Part shown: one piece after another, positions 51,924 to 60,927 of the stretch | How the letters are laid out: every line of letters begins with the position of its first letter | Numbering within the stretch: position 1 is the stretch's first letter | Assembly: GCF_900107745.1 (NCBI RefSeq) | Contig: NZ_FNRO01000010.1 | Coordinates: 1 to 64,000 of the forward strand | DNA: 64,000 nt | From: Variovorax sp. YR216 | GTDB lineage: Bacteria > Pseudomonadota > Gammaproteobacteria > Burkholderiales > Burkholderiaceae_C | Reading direction: 5' to 3' | Notes under the pieces: model-generated | What the model saw: the letters and a program-made list of their open reading frames with translations, nothing else | The model's database searches: none | Told to the model about the DNA's origin: nothing | Translations under genes and position numbers: made by a program

Positions 51924-51938
51924 ATCTTATCGAAAGAT
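51924..51938. promoter_or_regulatory. LysR-type binding site (T-N11-A palindrome)
   Basis: ATCTT-ATCGA-AAGAT is a perfect palindrome that includes the LysR consensus T-N11-A (T at 51925, A at 51937). It lies in the divergent region between the LysR gene and the pmd operon. A further inverted repeat AACAG-N6-CTGTT at 51964-51979 could be the weaker second (activation) site near the operon promoter. Confidence 0.6.
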
Positions 51939-52061
51939 ATGCCGATTTGCTCTAACTGATAGCAACAGAAGTCGCTGTTCAGAAGGCGTTGCCCTTCCGA
52001 CAATCCGGCTCAGCTTCCCGCCGCTTTCATCCGAGCGAAGCATCTATCAGGAGACAAGTGC

Positions 52062-52754
52062 ATGACCACTCCCTTGCGAGGCATCTCGTCCATGGCGACC
52101 CGCCAGGTTCTCGCCGAACTGGTCCAGGGTTGGACGACGCGCGGCGGCGAACCAGTCGCCATCGAATCGGTCGGCGGCGTCGATGCGGCCCGTCGCGTGC
52201 AGGGTGGCGAGGAACCCTTCGACGTCGTTTTCCTGGCTTCCGACGCCATCGACAAGCTGCAGGCCGCCGGGCGCGTGGTGCCGGGCAGCAAGGTGGACCT
52301 CGTGCATTCCGGCGTCGCGGTAGCGGTGCGTACGGGCACGCCGCATCCAGATCTGAGCTCCGAAGCGACTGTCCGGCAGGCCGTGCTGGCAGCTCCCACG
52401 ATCGGCTATTCGACCGGCCCCAGCGGCGTCGCACTGCAGAAGCTCTTCGAGCGCTGGGGCATTGCCGAACAGGTGCGCGAGCGCACGGTGCAGGCCCCGC
52501 CCGGCGTCCCCGTCGGCTCGCTGGTGGCCCAGGGGCAAGTCGCGCTCGGCTTCCAGCAGTTGAGCGAACTGATCAGCCTGCAAGGCATCGACGTGGTCGG
52601 CCCGCTGCCGGCAGAGATCCAGATCACCACCACCTTCTCAGGCGGCATCGTGGCCGGTTCGGCGAACGCCGACGCCGTGCGCCGCCTGCTGACTTTCATG
52701 GCCTCGCCCGAAGCGGCCGAGGCCAAGCGGCGCCAGGGCATGGACGCGGCCTGA
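52062..52754 (+). CDS. ModA-like substrate-binding-domain protein without signal peptide
   Basis: A 230-residue type II periplasmic-binding-protein fold related to molybdate-binding ModA. Landmarks are the SSM segment, PFDVVFLASDAIDKL near 50, VAVAVRTGTPHPD, and IGYSTGPSGVALQKLFERWG near 128. There is no signal peptide: the protein starts directly with MTTPLRGISSMATRQVL, so it should stay in the cytoplasm, unlike ModA. The ATG follows CAGGAGA. It is the first gene of the pmd operon, a place taken by the oxalomesaconate isomerase gene in Comamonas as I recall. It could bind or isomerise a pathway intermediate; no such activity is known to me. Confidence 0.72.
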   Translation: MTTPLRGISSMATRQVLAELVQGWTTRGGEPVAIESVGGVDAARRVQGGEEPFDVVFLASDAIDKLQAAGRVVPGSKVDLVHSGVAVAVRTGTPHPDLSSEATVRQAVLAAPTIGYSTGPSGVALQKLFERWGIAEQVRERTVQAPPGVPVGSLVAQGQVALGFQQLSELISLQGIDVVGPLPAEIQITTTFSGGIVAGSANADAVRRLLTFMASPEAAEAKRRQGMDAA

Positions 52755-52797
52755 GCGCAGTTTTCTTCAACCGATCACACAACAAACGGGAGACGCA

Positions 52798-54180
52798 ATG
52801 ACTGAAACGACTCTTCGCGGATCGCAGGCGAATGTCCAGACCCTGCTCAATGAAACCCCCTTCACGCCCTACCAATGGATGGTGTTCGGGTTGTGCTTTC
52901 TCATCGTGCTGCTCGACGGCTTCGATACGGCGGCCATCGGCTTCATCGCGCCGTCGCTCATCAGCGAGTGGGGCATCGACAAGGGCGATCTCGGCCCGGT
53001 GCTGAGCGCCGCCCTGTTCGGGCTGGCGTTCGGCGCACTGAGCGCGGGCCCGCTGGCCGATCGCTTCGGCCGCAAGAGCGTGCTGACCGTCGCGGTCGTG
53101 ATCATGGGCGCGGCCTCCCTCGTGTCGGCCAGTTCCGGCTCGTTGACGTCCCTGACGATCTGGCGTTTCATCACCGGTCTCGGCCTCGGTGCGGCGATGC
53201 CCAACGCGGTGACGCTGATGAATGAATATTGTCCAGACAGCAAGCGGTCCTTCATCACCAATTGCATGTTCTGCGGGTTCCCCGTGGGTTCGGCCTTCGG
53301 CGGCTTTTTCGCGGCCTGGCTGATTCCCCATTTCGGCTGGCGCAGCCTGCTGATCCTCGGCGGCATCGTGCCCCTGCTGCTGGCGGTGCTGATGCTGGTG
53401 GCGCTTCCCGAGTCGGTGCGCTTCATGGTCGCGCGCCGCTATCCGGCCGACCGAATTCGCAAGGTGCTGTCCCGCATCACGCCGCGCGCCGCGAAGGTAG
53501 AGAGTTTCACGCTCGATGAAATGCGCGAGCCGGCCCATGCGGCAGGCGAGGCCGGTCCGCAGGGCCTGCGGCTGATCTTCACCAGCAAGTTCATCGTCGG
53601 CACGCTGATGCTCTGGATCGCCTACTTCATGGGCCTGGTCATCGTCTACGGGCTGGTGAACTGGATGCCGGTGCTGTTCAAGGAGTCCGGCATCCCGCCC
53701 GCACAGGCTTCGATCGTCGCGGCGCTGTTCCAGCTGGGCGGCGTGGGCGCCATCTTCTTCGGTCTGCTGATGGACCGTTGGAACGCCAACCTCATCATTG
53801 CGGTCGGCTACTTCCTGACCGCCATCGCGGTGGCGCTGATCGGGCAGGTGCTCGGCTCCGGCGTGGCATCGCTCGTGGTGGCAGTGTTCCTGGCTGGCCT
53901 GATCATGAACGCCTCGCAGTCGTCGATGCAGGCACTGGCGGCTGAGTTCTATCCCACGTCCGGACGGGCGAGCGGTGTTTCCTGGATGCTCGGCATCGGT
54001 CGCTTCGGCGGCATCGCCGGTTCGTTCCTGGTCGCGGAACTCTCCCGTCGTCACCTGGAACTGCCGCAGGTCTTCCTGATCGTGGGCATCCCCGGGCTGA
54101 TCGCCGCGGCGGCGCTGCTCATCAAGAACCGCGTGACCGGCCCGGCGGGCGGTGCGGCGATGCAGGTTGTCGCCCACTGA
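52798..54180 (+). CDS. pmdK: Aromatic acid:H+ symporter of the MFS (protocatechuate/gallate uptake)
   Basis: A 460-residue permease with 12 helices of the AAHS family, to which PcaK and BenK belong. Family motifs are LLDGFDTAAIGFIAPSL in helix 1, with the Asp needed for aromatic acid transport, and GPLADRFGRKSVL in the loop between helices 2 and 3. Its place between the ModA-like gene and the hydratase gene matches the pmdK transporter of Comamonas. It would import protocatechuate, gallate or a related hydroxybenzoate. Confidence 0.88.
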   Translation: MTETTLRGSQANVQTLLNETPFTPYQWMVFGLCFLIVLLDGFDTAAIGFIAPSLISEWGIDKGDLGPVLSAALFGLAFGALSAGPLADRFGRKSVLTVAVVIMGAASLVSASSGSLTSLTIWRFITGLGLGAAMPNAVTLMNEYCPDSKRSFITNCMFCGFPVGSAFGGFFAAWLIPHFGWRSLLILGGIVPLLLAVLMLVALPESVRFMVARRYPADRIRKVLSRITPRAAKVESFTLDEMREPAHAAGEAGPQGLRLIFTSKFIVGTLMLWIAYFMGLVIVYGLVNWMPVLFKESGIPPAQASIVAALFQLGGVGAIFFGLLMDRWNANLIIAVGYFLTAIAVALIGQVLGSGVASLVVAVFLAGLIMNASQSSMQALAAEFYPTSGRASGVSWMLGIGRFGGIAGSFLVAELSRRHLELPQVFLIVGIPGLIAAAALLIKNRVTGPAGGAAMQVVAH

Positions 54181-54235
54181 CCGGCAAACAGGCCGAACAT
54201 ATTCACCTACTGCAAAACAGAACAGGAGCTCAAGC

Positions 54236-55264
54236 ATGATCATCGACTGCCACGGCCACTACACGACGGCGCCGAAGGCGCTGGAGAACTGGCGCAATGC
54301 CCAGATCGCCGGCATCAAGGACCCATCGGCCAAACCGAATCCTGCCGACCTGAAGATCAGCGACGACGAGCTGCGTGAATCGATCGAGACGAACCAGCTG
54401 CGTCTGATGAAGGAGCGCGGTTCCGACCTCACCATCTTCAGCCCGCGCGCGAGCTTCATGGCGCACCACATCGGCGACTTCGAGGTCTCCAGCACCTGGG
54501 CCGCGATCTGCAACGAGCTGTGCCATCGCGTGAGCCAGCTGTTCCCAGACAACTTCATCGGCGCGGCCATGCTGCCGCAATCGCCGGGCGTCGATCCGAA
54601 GACCTGCATTCCCGAACTGGAGAAATGCGTCAAGGAATACGGCTTCGTCGGCATCAACCTCAACCCGGACCCCTCGGGCGGCCACTGGAACAGCCCGCCG
54701 CTGACCGATCGCCACTGGTACCCCATCTACGAGAAGATGGTCGAGTACGACATCCCGGCCATGATCCACGTCAGCACGAGCTGCAACGCCTGCTTCCACA
54801 CGACCGGCGCGCACTACCTGAACGCCGACACCACCGCGGTCATGCAGTGCATCCAGGGCGACCTGTTCAAGGACTTCCCGACGCTCAGGTTCGTCATTCC
54901 GCACGGCGGCGGCGCAGTGCCTTACCACTGGGGCCGCTTCCGCGGCCTGGCGCAGGAGATGAAGAAGCCGCTGCTCTCCGAGCACATCCTGAAGAACATC
55001 TTCTTCGACACCTGCGTGTACCACCAGCCGGGCATCGACCTGCTGACCAAGGTGATCCCGGTCGAGAACATCCTGTTCGCGAGCGAGATGATCGGCGCGG
55101 TGCGCGGCATCGATCCGGAGACCGGCAACTACTACGACGACACCAAGCGCTATGTGAGCGCCACCGCCAACCTCACGGACGAGCAGCGCTACATGGTGTT
55201 CGAGGGCAATGCACGGCGTGTCTTCCCGCGCCTCGACGCCGCCTTGAAGGCCAAGGGCAAGTAA
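54236..55264 (+). CDS. pmdE: 4-oxalomesaconate hydratase (amidohydrolase family, LigJ type)
   Basis: A 342-residue metal-dependent protein of the amidohydrolase 2 family. It starts MIIDCHGHYTTAPKAL, where His residues 6 and 8 bind the metal; further ligands fit IHVSTSC near 178 and IPHGGGAVPYH near 223, and FASEMIGAVRGID is typical of LigJ. The enzyme adds water to 4-oxalomesaconate to make 4-carboxy-4-hydroxy-2-oxoadipate. Operon position and length agree with PmdE. Confidence 0.9.
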   Translation: MIIDCHGHYTTAPKALENWRNAQIAGIKDPSAKPNPADLKISDDELRESIETNQLRLMKERGSDLTIFSPRASFMAHHIGDFEVSSTWAAICNELCHRVSQLFPDNFIGAAMLPQSPGVDPKTCIPELEKCVKEYGFVGINLNPDPSGGHWNSPPLTDRHWYPIYEKMVEYDIPAMIHVSTSCNACFHTTGAHYLNADTTAVMQCIQGDLFKDFPTLRFVIPHGGGAVPYHWGRFRGLAQEMKKPLLSEHILKNIFFDTCVYHQPGIDLLTKVIPVENILFASEMIGAVRGIDPETGNYYDDTKRYVSATANLTDEQRYMVFEGNARRVFPRLDAALKAKGK

Positions 55265-55287
55265 TCCAGCAATCTAGGAGAACGAAC

Positions 55288-55971
55288 ATGTATGAACTCG
55301 GCGTTGTCTATCGCAACATCCAGCGCACCGATCGCGAAACGGCCGACGCGCTGGCCGCACTCGGCTCGGCCACCGTGCACGAGGCCATGGGCCGCGTCGG
55401 CCTGCTCAAGCCCTACATGCGCCCGATCTATGCCGGCGCGCAGGTCTCGGGCACGGCCGTGACCGTGCTGCTGCATCCCGGCGACAACTGGATGATGCAT
55501 GTCGCGGCTGAGCAGATCCAGCCGGGCGACATCGTCGTCGCCGCCATCACGGCCGAGTGCACCGACGGCTATTTCGGCGACCTGCTGGCCACCAGCTTCA
55601 AGGCGCGCGGCGCTCGGGCGCTCGTGATCGACGCCGGCGTGCGCGACGTCAAGACGCTCACCGAGATGGAGTTCCCGGTGTGGAGCAAGGCGATCAGCAG
55701 CAAGGGCACCATCAAGGCCACCATCGGCTCGGTCAACATCCCCGTCGTGTGCGCCGGCATGCTGGTGACGCCCGGCGACGTGATCGTGGCCGACGACGAC
55801 GGCGTGGTCTGCGTGCCGCGTGCCATCGCGGCCAAGACGCTCGAAGCCGCCCGCAAGCGCGAGGCCAACGAAGGCGAGAAGCGCGACAAGCTGGCCAGCG
55901 GCGTGCTGGGGCTGGACATGTACAAGATGCGCGAACCCCTGGCCGCTGCAGGTCTGAAGTACATCGACTGA
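55288..55971 (+). CDS. pmdF: 4-carboxy-4-hydroxy-2-oxoadipate aldolase/oxaloacetate decarboxylase
   Basis: A 227-residue member of the RraA-like class II aldolases. The active-site Arg-Asp pair is in LVIDAGVRDVKT near residue 123, and GDNWMMHVAAEQIQPGDIVVAA precedes it. It splits 4-carboxy-4-hydroxy-2-oxoadipate into pyruvate and oxaloacetate, the last step of the pathway, and also decarboxylates oxaloacetate. The gene order and the AGGAG site before the ATG fit PmdF. Confidence 0.92.
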   Translation: MYELGVVYRNIQRTDRETADALAALGSATVHEAMGRVGLLKPYMRPIYAGAQVSGTAVTVLLHPGDNWMMHVAAEQIQPGDIVVAAITAECTDGYFGDLLATSFKARGARALVIDAGVRDVKTLTEMEFPVWSKAISSKGTIKATIGSVNIPVVCAGMLVTPGDVIVADDDGVVCVPRAIAAKTLEAARKREANEGEKRDKLASGVLGLDMYKMREPLAAAGLKYID

Positions 55972-55982
55972 AGGACATCGAC

Positions 55983-56918
55983 ATGAGCAAGCCCACGACA
56001 GGCCCCTTCGAGAAGACAGCCGGCTGGCTGGACTGGTACACCGGTCCGAGCAAGCCGAAGTTCCAGGTCCCGCCCGGCAGCGTCGATGCACACTGCCACG
56101 TGTTCGGTCCGGGCGCGGAGTTCCCCTTTGCGCCCGAGCGCAAGTACACGCCCTGTGATGCCAGCAAGGCGCAGTTGTTCGCGCTGCGCGACCACCTGGG
56201 CTTTGCCCGCAACGTGATCGTGCAGGCCACCTGCCACGGTGCCGACAACCGCGCACTCGTCGATGCGCTGCAGTCGTCCGACGGCAAGGCGCGCGGCGTT
56301 GCGACCGTCAAGCGCAGCGTCACCGACGACGAGCTGAATGCACTGCATGCGGCCGGCGTGCGCGGCGTGCGCTTCAACTTCGTCAAGCGTCTGGTGGACT
56401 TCACGCCCAAGGACGAACTGATGGAGATCGCCGGCCGCATTGCCAAGCTGGGCTGGCACGTGGTGATCTACTTCGAGGCGGTGGATCTGCCCGAGCTGTG
56501 GGACTTCTTCACCGCCCTGCCCACCACCGTGGTGGTCGACCACATGGGCCGCCCCGATGTGAGCAAGCCGATCGACGGCCCGGAGTTCGAGCTGTTCCTG
56601 AAGTTCATGCGCGAGCACCCGAACGTGTGGAGCAAGGTGAGCTGCCCCGAGCGGCTGTCCGTGTCCGGCCCCAATGCACTCGACGGAGAGCAGAACGCTT
56701 ACCGCGATGTGGTCCCCTTCGCCCGCAAGGTGGTCGAGACCTTCCCCGACCGTGTGCTCTGGGGCACCGACTGGCCGCACCCCAACCTCAAGGGCCACAT
56801 GCCCGACGACGGCCTGCTGGTGGACTTCATCCCGCACATCGCGCCGACGCCCGAGTTGCAGAAGAAGCTGCTCGTGGACAACCCGATGCGCCTGTACTGG
56901 CCTGACGAAGCGAAGTAG
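55983..56918 (+). CDS. pmdD: 2-pyrone-4,6-dicarboxylate hydrolase
   Basis: A 311-residue amidohydrolase. Metal-binding or catalytic residues show in VDAHCHVFGPG near residue 34 and in GTDWPHPN near 262, both hallmarks of LigI/PmdD. It opens the lactone ring of 2-pyrone-4,6-dicarboxylate to give 4-oxalomesaconate. It begins 11 bp after pmdF. Confidence 0.92.
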   Translation: MSKPTTGPFEKTAGWLDWYTGPSKPKFQVPPGSVDAHCHVFGPGAEFPFAPERKYTPCDASKAQLFALRDHLGFARNVIVQATCHGADNRALVDALQSSDGKARGVATVKRSVTDDELNALHAAGVRGVRFNFVKRLVDFTPKDELMEIAGRIAKLGWHVVIYFEAVDLPELWDFFTALPTTVVVDHMGRPDVSKPIDGPEFELFLKFMREHPNVWSKVSCPERLSVSGPNALDGEQNAYRDVVPFARKVVETFPDRVLWGTDWPHPNLKGHMPDDGLLVDFIPHIAPTPELQKKLLVDNPMRLYWPDEAK

Positions 56919-56927
56919 GAGAACGCC

Positions 56928-57371
56928 ATGTCACTCGACAAACCCTATCTCGACGTGCCCGGCACGATCATTTTCGACGCCGAGCAGAGCCGCAAGGGCT
57001 ACTGGCTCAACCAGTTCTGCATGAGCCTGATGAAGGCCGAGAACCGCGAGCGCTTCAAGACCGACGAACGCGCCTACCTCGACGAGTGGGCGATGACGGA
57101 GGAGCAGAAGCAGGCCGTGCTCGCGCGCGACCTCAACTGGTGCATGCGCACCGGCGGCAATATCTACTTCCTCGCGAAGATCGGCGCCACCGACGGCAAG
57201 AGCTTCCAGCAGATGGCCGGCAGCATGACCGGCATGACCGAGCAGGAATACCGCGACATGATGATCCACGGCGGTCGATCGGTCGAAGGCAACCGTCACC
57301 TGGGCGAGAACGGCGATGCGCAGCCGCAGAACCAGCCGCAAGGCGCCGCCCACCGCAAGAAGGAGGCTTGA
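56928..57371 (+). CDS. pmdA: Protocatechuate 4,5-dioxygenase, alpha (small) subunit
   Basis: A 147-residue LigA-type subunit: all-helical, with GYWLNQFCMSLMKAENRERF and the RDLNWCMRTGGNIYFLAKIG block that covers the active site of the large subunit. It ends in a polar tail. The stop is directly followed by the pmdB ATG (TGAATG), which gives coupled synthesis of equal amounts of both subunits. It forms the alpha2beta2 enzyme with PmdB. Confidence 0.93.
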   Translation: MSLDKPYLDVPGTIIFDAEQSRKGYWLNQFCMSLMKAENRERFKTDERAYLDEWAMTEEQKQAVLARDLNWCMRTGGNIYFLAKIGATDGKSFQQMAGSMTGMTEQEYRDMMIHGGRSVEGNRHLGENGDAQPQNQPQGAAHRKKEA

Positions 57372-58238
57372 ATGGCCCGCATCACCGCATCCGTCTATAC
57401 ATCGCACGTCCCCGCCATCGGCGCGGCCATGGACCTGGGCAAGACCCAGGAAGACTACTGGAAGCCGCTGTTCGCGGGCTATGACTTCTCCAAGCAGTGG
57501 ATGAAGGACAACAAGCCGGACGTGGTCTTCCTGGTCTACAACGACCACGCGACCGCGTTCAGCCTGGACCTGATCCCGACCTTCGCCATCGGCACCGCTG
57601 CCGAATACCAGCCGGCGGACGAAGGCTGGGGACCGCGCCCGGTGCCCAAGGTCGTGGGTCATCCCGAACTCGCCAGCCACATCGCGCAAAGCGTGATCCA
57701 GCAGGACTTCGACCTCACCATCGTGAACAAGATGGACGTGGACCACGGCCTCACGGTGCCGCTGTCGCTGATGTGCGGCGAGCAGGACCCGAAGGAAGGC
57801 GCCTGGCCCTGCCCGGTGATCCCCTTCGCGGTCAACGTGGTGCAGTACCCGATCCCTTCGGGCCAGCGCTGCTTCAATCTCGGTCAGGCGATCCGCAAGG
57901 CCGTCGAAAGCTATGACGACGACCTCAACGTCCACATCTGGGGCACGGGCGGCATGAGCCACCAGCTGCAGGGCGCGCGCGCCGGCCTCATCAACGCGGA
58001 CTGGGACAACAAGTTCCTCGACCGCCTCATCGCGGAGCCGGCCGAACTCGCCAAGGTGCCGCACATCGACTACGTGCGCGAAGCCGGCAGCGAAGGCATC
58101 GAGCTCGTGATGTGGCTCATCGCACGCGGCGCGATGGCCGACGTGGCCGGCGGCAAGCCGCCGAAGGTCGCGCACCGCTTCTTCCACGTCCCGGCGTCCA
58201 ACACGGCCGTCGGCCACCTCATTCTGGAGAACAACTGA
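57372..58238 (+). CDS. pmdB: Protocatechuate 4,5-dioxygenase, beta (catalytic) subunit
   Basis: A 288-residue class III extradiol dioxygenase. The non-haem iron is held by His12 (YTSHVPAIG), His59 (VYNDHATAF) and a Glu in the SEGIELVMW segment near residue 240; the catalytic His is in TGGMSHQLQG. It cleaves protocatechuate between C4 and C5 to 4-carboxy-2-hydroxymuconate-6-semialdehyde. The Comamonas enzyme also accepts gallate, giving 4-oxalomesaconate or the pyrone. Confidence 0.93.
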   Translation: MARITASVYTSHVPAIGAAMDLGKTQEDYWKPLFAGYDFSKQWMKDNKPDVVFLVYNDHATAFSLDLIPTFAIGTAAEYQPADEGWGPRPVPKVVGHPELASHIAQSVIQQDFDLTIVNKMDVDHGLTVPLSLMCGEQDPKEGAWPCPVIPFAVNVVQYPIPSGQRCFNLGQAIRKAVESYDDDLNVHIWGTGGMSHQLQGARAGLINADWDNKFLDRLIAEPAELAKVPHIDYVREAGSEGIELVMWLIARGAMADVAGGKPPKVAHRFFHVPASNTAVGHLILENN

Positions 58239-58239
58239 C

Positions 58240-59199
58240 ATGACCATCAAAGTAGCCCTGGCCGGTGCCGGCGCGTTCGGCATCAAGCACCTCGACGGCA
58301 TCAAGAACATCGACGGCGTCGAAGTCGTCTCGCTCGTCAGCCGCGAGCTCGAAAAGACCCGTGAGGTTGCCAACCAGTACGGCATCAAGCACGTCACCAC
58401 CGAGCTGTCCGACAGCCTCGCGCTGAAGGAAGTCGACGCCGTCATCCTCTGCACGCCGACGCAGATGCACGCCGCGCAGACCAAGGCCTGCCTGGAGGCT
58501 GGCAAGCACGTGCAGGTGGAGATCCCGCTGTGCGACGTCCTCAAGGAAGGCGAAGAAATCCTCGCGCTGCAGAAGAAGACCGGCAAGGTGGCGATGGTGG
58601 GCCACACCCGCCGCTTCAACCCGAGCCACCAGTACGTGCACAAGAAGATCAAGGCCGGCGAGTTCAACATCCAGCAGATGGACGTGCAGACCTATTTCTT
58701 CCGCCGCACCAACATGAACGCGCTCGGCCAGCCGCGCAGCTGGACCGATCACCTGCTGTGGCACCACGCCGCGCACACGGTGGACCTGTTCGCCTACCAG
58801 TGCGGCAGCCCGATCGTGAAGGCCAACGCGGTGCAGGGTCCGATCCATCCGGACCTGAAGATCGCGATGGACATGAGCATCCAGCTGCAGGCCGCCAACG
58901 GCGCGATCTGCACGCTCAGCCTCTCGTTCAACAACGACGGCCCGCTCGGCACCTTCTTCCGCTACATCGGCGACACCGCCACCTATATCGCGCGCTACGA
59001 CGACCTGGTGCAATCGCACAGCAAGGGCGCCGAGACGCCGGTGGACGTGAGCAAGGTGGACGTGTCGATGAACGGCATCGAACTGCAGGACCGCGAGTTC
59101 TTCGCGGCCATCCGCGAGGGACGCGAGCCCAACTCCAGCGTGGCCCAGGTGCTGCCGTGCTACCAGGTGCTGCACCAACTGGAACAGCAACTGAAGTAA
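58240..59199 (+). CDS. pmdC: 4-carboxy-2-hydroxymuconate-6-semialdehyde dehydrogenase
   Basis: A 319-residue Gfo/Idh/MocA-family dehydrogenase. It has AGAGAFGIKHLDGI at residue 8, a VEIPLCDVL version of the EKP motif near 92, and MVGHTRRFNPSHQYV near 120, all matching LigC/PmdC. It oxidises the hemiacetal form of the ring-cleavage product with NADP to 2-pyrone-4,6-dicarboxylate. It starts one base after the pmdB stop. Confidence 0.93.
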   Translation: MTIKVALAGAGAFGIKHLDGIKNIDGVEVVSLVSRELEKTREVANQYGIKHVTTELSDSLALKEVDAVILCTPTQMHAAQTKACLEAGKHVQVEIPLCDVLKEGEEILALQKKTGKVAMVGHTRRFNPSHQYVHKKIKAGEFNIQQMDVQTYFFRRTNMNALGQPRSWTDHLLWHHAAHTVDLFAYQCGSPIVKANAVQGPIHPDLKIAMDMSIQLQAANGAICTLSLSFNNDGPLGTFFRYIGDTATYIARYDDLVQSHSKGAETPVDVSKVDVSMNGIELQDREFFAAIREGREPNSSVAQVLPCYQVLHQLEQQLK

Positions 59200-59204
59200 A
59201 CGGC

Positions 59205-60206
59205 ATGCAGACGCGAAAGATCGGGCCCTTCGAGGTCAGCGCGATCGGGCTGGGGTGCATGAACCTCAGCCACGCCTACGGCGTTCCGCCCTCGGCCGAA
59301 GAGGGCGAGCGCGTGCTGCTCGCGGCGCTCGATGCGGGGGAAACCTTGTTCGACACCGCCGCGCTCTACGGCTTCGGCGCCAACGAACAGCTGGTCGGGC
59401 GCGTGCTCAAGCCCCACCGCCAGCGCATCACGCTGTGCAGCAAGGGCGGCATGGGTGGCGTGAAGGGCGACGACGGCGTCGTGCGGCGCGTGATCGATGG
59501 CCGACCCGAAACGCTGCGTAGCAACTGCGAGGACAGCCTGCGTCGTCTCGGGACGGACGTGATCGACCTCTACTACCTGCATCGCTGGGACAAGAAGGTG
59601 CCGATCGAGGATTCGATCGGTGCGATGTCCCGGCTGGTGGAGGAGGGCAAGGTGCGCGCGCTGGGCCTGTCGGAAGTCTCGGCCGCCACCGTGCGTCGCG
59701 CGCATGCGGTGCATCCCATTGCGGCGGTGCAGACGGAGTATTCGCTCTGGACGCGCAACCCCGAAATCGCCGTGCTGGCCGCCTGCCGTGAGATCGGCGC
59801 TGCCTTCGTGGCGTTCAGTCCGCTCGCGCGCGCCTTCCTGACCGGTGTGCTCACCGACGTGGGTTCGCTGGACGCCAAGGACATCCGGCGCCCGATGCCG
59901 CGCTTCTCGCCCGAGAACTACGCGCTCAACCTGAAGCTGCTGCCTCCGTTCGAAGCCCTGGCGCGCGAAGCCGGCTGCACGCCGGCCCAACTGGCGCTGG
60001 TCTGGTTGCTGCAACAGGGGCCGGACATCATCCCCATCCCGGGCACGACCCGCGTCGATCACCTCCGGGAGAACCTCGCCGCGGCCGACCTGAAGCTGGA
60101 TGCCTCCGTGATCGCCCGCGCTGGCGAGCTGATCAACCAGAGCACCGTGATCGGCAACCGCTACGCGGCGCAGGCCACGCAGGAAGTGGACACCGAGGAG
60201 TTCTGA
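59205..60206 (+). CDS. Aldo/keto reductase at the end of the pmd operon
   Basis: A 333-residue aldo/keto reductase of the AKR13-like group. The tetrad is visible: Asp and Tyr in LFDTAALYGFGANEQ, Lys in TLCSKGGMG and His in YYLHRWDKK; the C-terminal NADP loop is PIPGTTRVDHLREN. It reduces an aldehyde or ketone with NADPH. It starts 5 bp after pmdC and so should be co-expressed, although the core pathway has no step for it. It may detoxify ring-cleavage aldehydes or feed in an aldehyde precursor such as a benzaldehyde. Confidence 0.85.
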   Translation: MQTRKIGPFEVSAIGLGCMNLSHAYGVPPSAEEGERVLLAALDAGETLFDTAALYGFGANEQLVGRVLKPHRQRITLCSKGGMGGVKGDDGVVRRVIDGRPETLRSNCEDSLRRLGTDVIDLYYLHRWDKKVPIEDSIGAMSRLVEEGKVRALGLSEVSAATVRRAHAVHPIAAVQTEYSLWTRNPEIAVLAACREIGAAFVAFSPLARAFLTGVLTDVGSLDAKDIRRPMPRFSPENYALNLKLLPPFEALAREAGCTPAQLALVWLLQQGPDIIPIPGTTRVDHLRENLAAADLKLDASVIARAGELINQSTVIGNRYAAQATQEVDTEEF

Positions 60207-60209
60207 CGC

Positions 60210-60920
60210 GTGAGCCGCGCCTGCCTCGTCCTGCTGCCCGGCCTGCTTTGCGACGAAGCGGTCTGGCGGCACCAGCGTTCGGCGCTGGCATCGGCGGACT
60301 GCTTCATTCCCTCCTACGGCGAGGCGAACGACCTCGGCGACATGGCGCGCGGCGTTCTGGCGAGCGTGCCTTCCGGGCGATTCAGCCTGGCCGGCCACTC
60401 CATGGGCGGGCGCGTGGCGCTCGAGATCGTGAAGCTCGCGCCCGAGCGCGTCGAGCGACTGGCCTTGCTGGATACCGGCGTCGATCCGATCGCCCCGGGA
60501 GAGGCCGGTGCACTCGAGCGCGACAAGCGGATGGCGCTGCTGCAGATCGCGCGCGAGCACGGCATGCGCAGCATGGGCGCGCAATGGGCGCGCGGCATGG
60601 TCCACGAAGACCATCTCGACACGCCTGTGTTTGCCGAGATCCTCGACATGATCGAGCGTCGCACGCCGGATGTCTTCGCGGCGCAGATCCATGCCTTGCT
60701 CAACCGCCCCGATGCGACGCCTGTGCTCGGCACGCTGCGCTGCCCCACCATGTTCCTGTGCGGCCGCCAGGATGCCTGGAGCCCGCTGGCGCGTCACGAG
60801 CGCATGCACGAGATGTGTCCGGGCTCGGAGCTCGTCGCGATCGAGCACAGCGGACACATGAGCACCATGGAGCAGCCTGAAGCGGTTTCCCGTGCGCTCG
60901 TGGCGTGGATGAGCCGCTGA
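60210..60920 (+). CDS. Alpha/beta hydrolase at the end of the pmd operon
   Basis: A 236-residue hydrolase with GTG start three bases after the aldo/keto reductase. The nucleophile elbow is AGHSMGGRVALE near residue 65 and the catalytic His is in IEHSGHMSTMEQPE near 213. The small size and lack of signal peptide are like PcaD- and BioH-type hydrolases. It may split an ester or lactone of the pathway, for instance an ester of protocatechuate or gallate after uptake. It converges on the second LigB gene. Confidence 0.82.
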   Translation: MSRACLVLLPGLLCDEAVWRHQRSALASADCFIPSYGEANDLGDMARGVLASVPSGRFSLAGHSMGGRVALEIVKLAPERVERLALLDTGVDPIAPGEAGALERDKRMALLQIAREHGMRSMGAQWARGMVHEDHLDTPVFAEILDMIERRTPDVFAAQIHALLNRPDATPVLGTLRCPTMFLCGRQDAWSPLARHERMHEMCPGSELVAIEHSGHMSTMEQPEAVSRALVAWMSR

Positions 60921-60927
60921 AGCGGGT

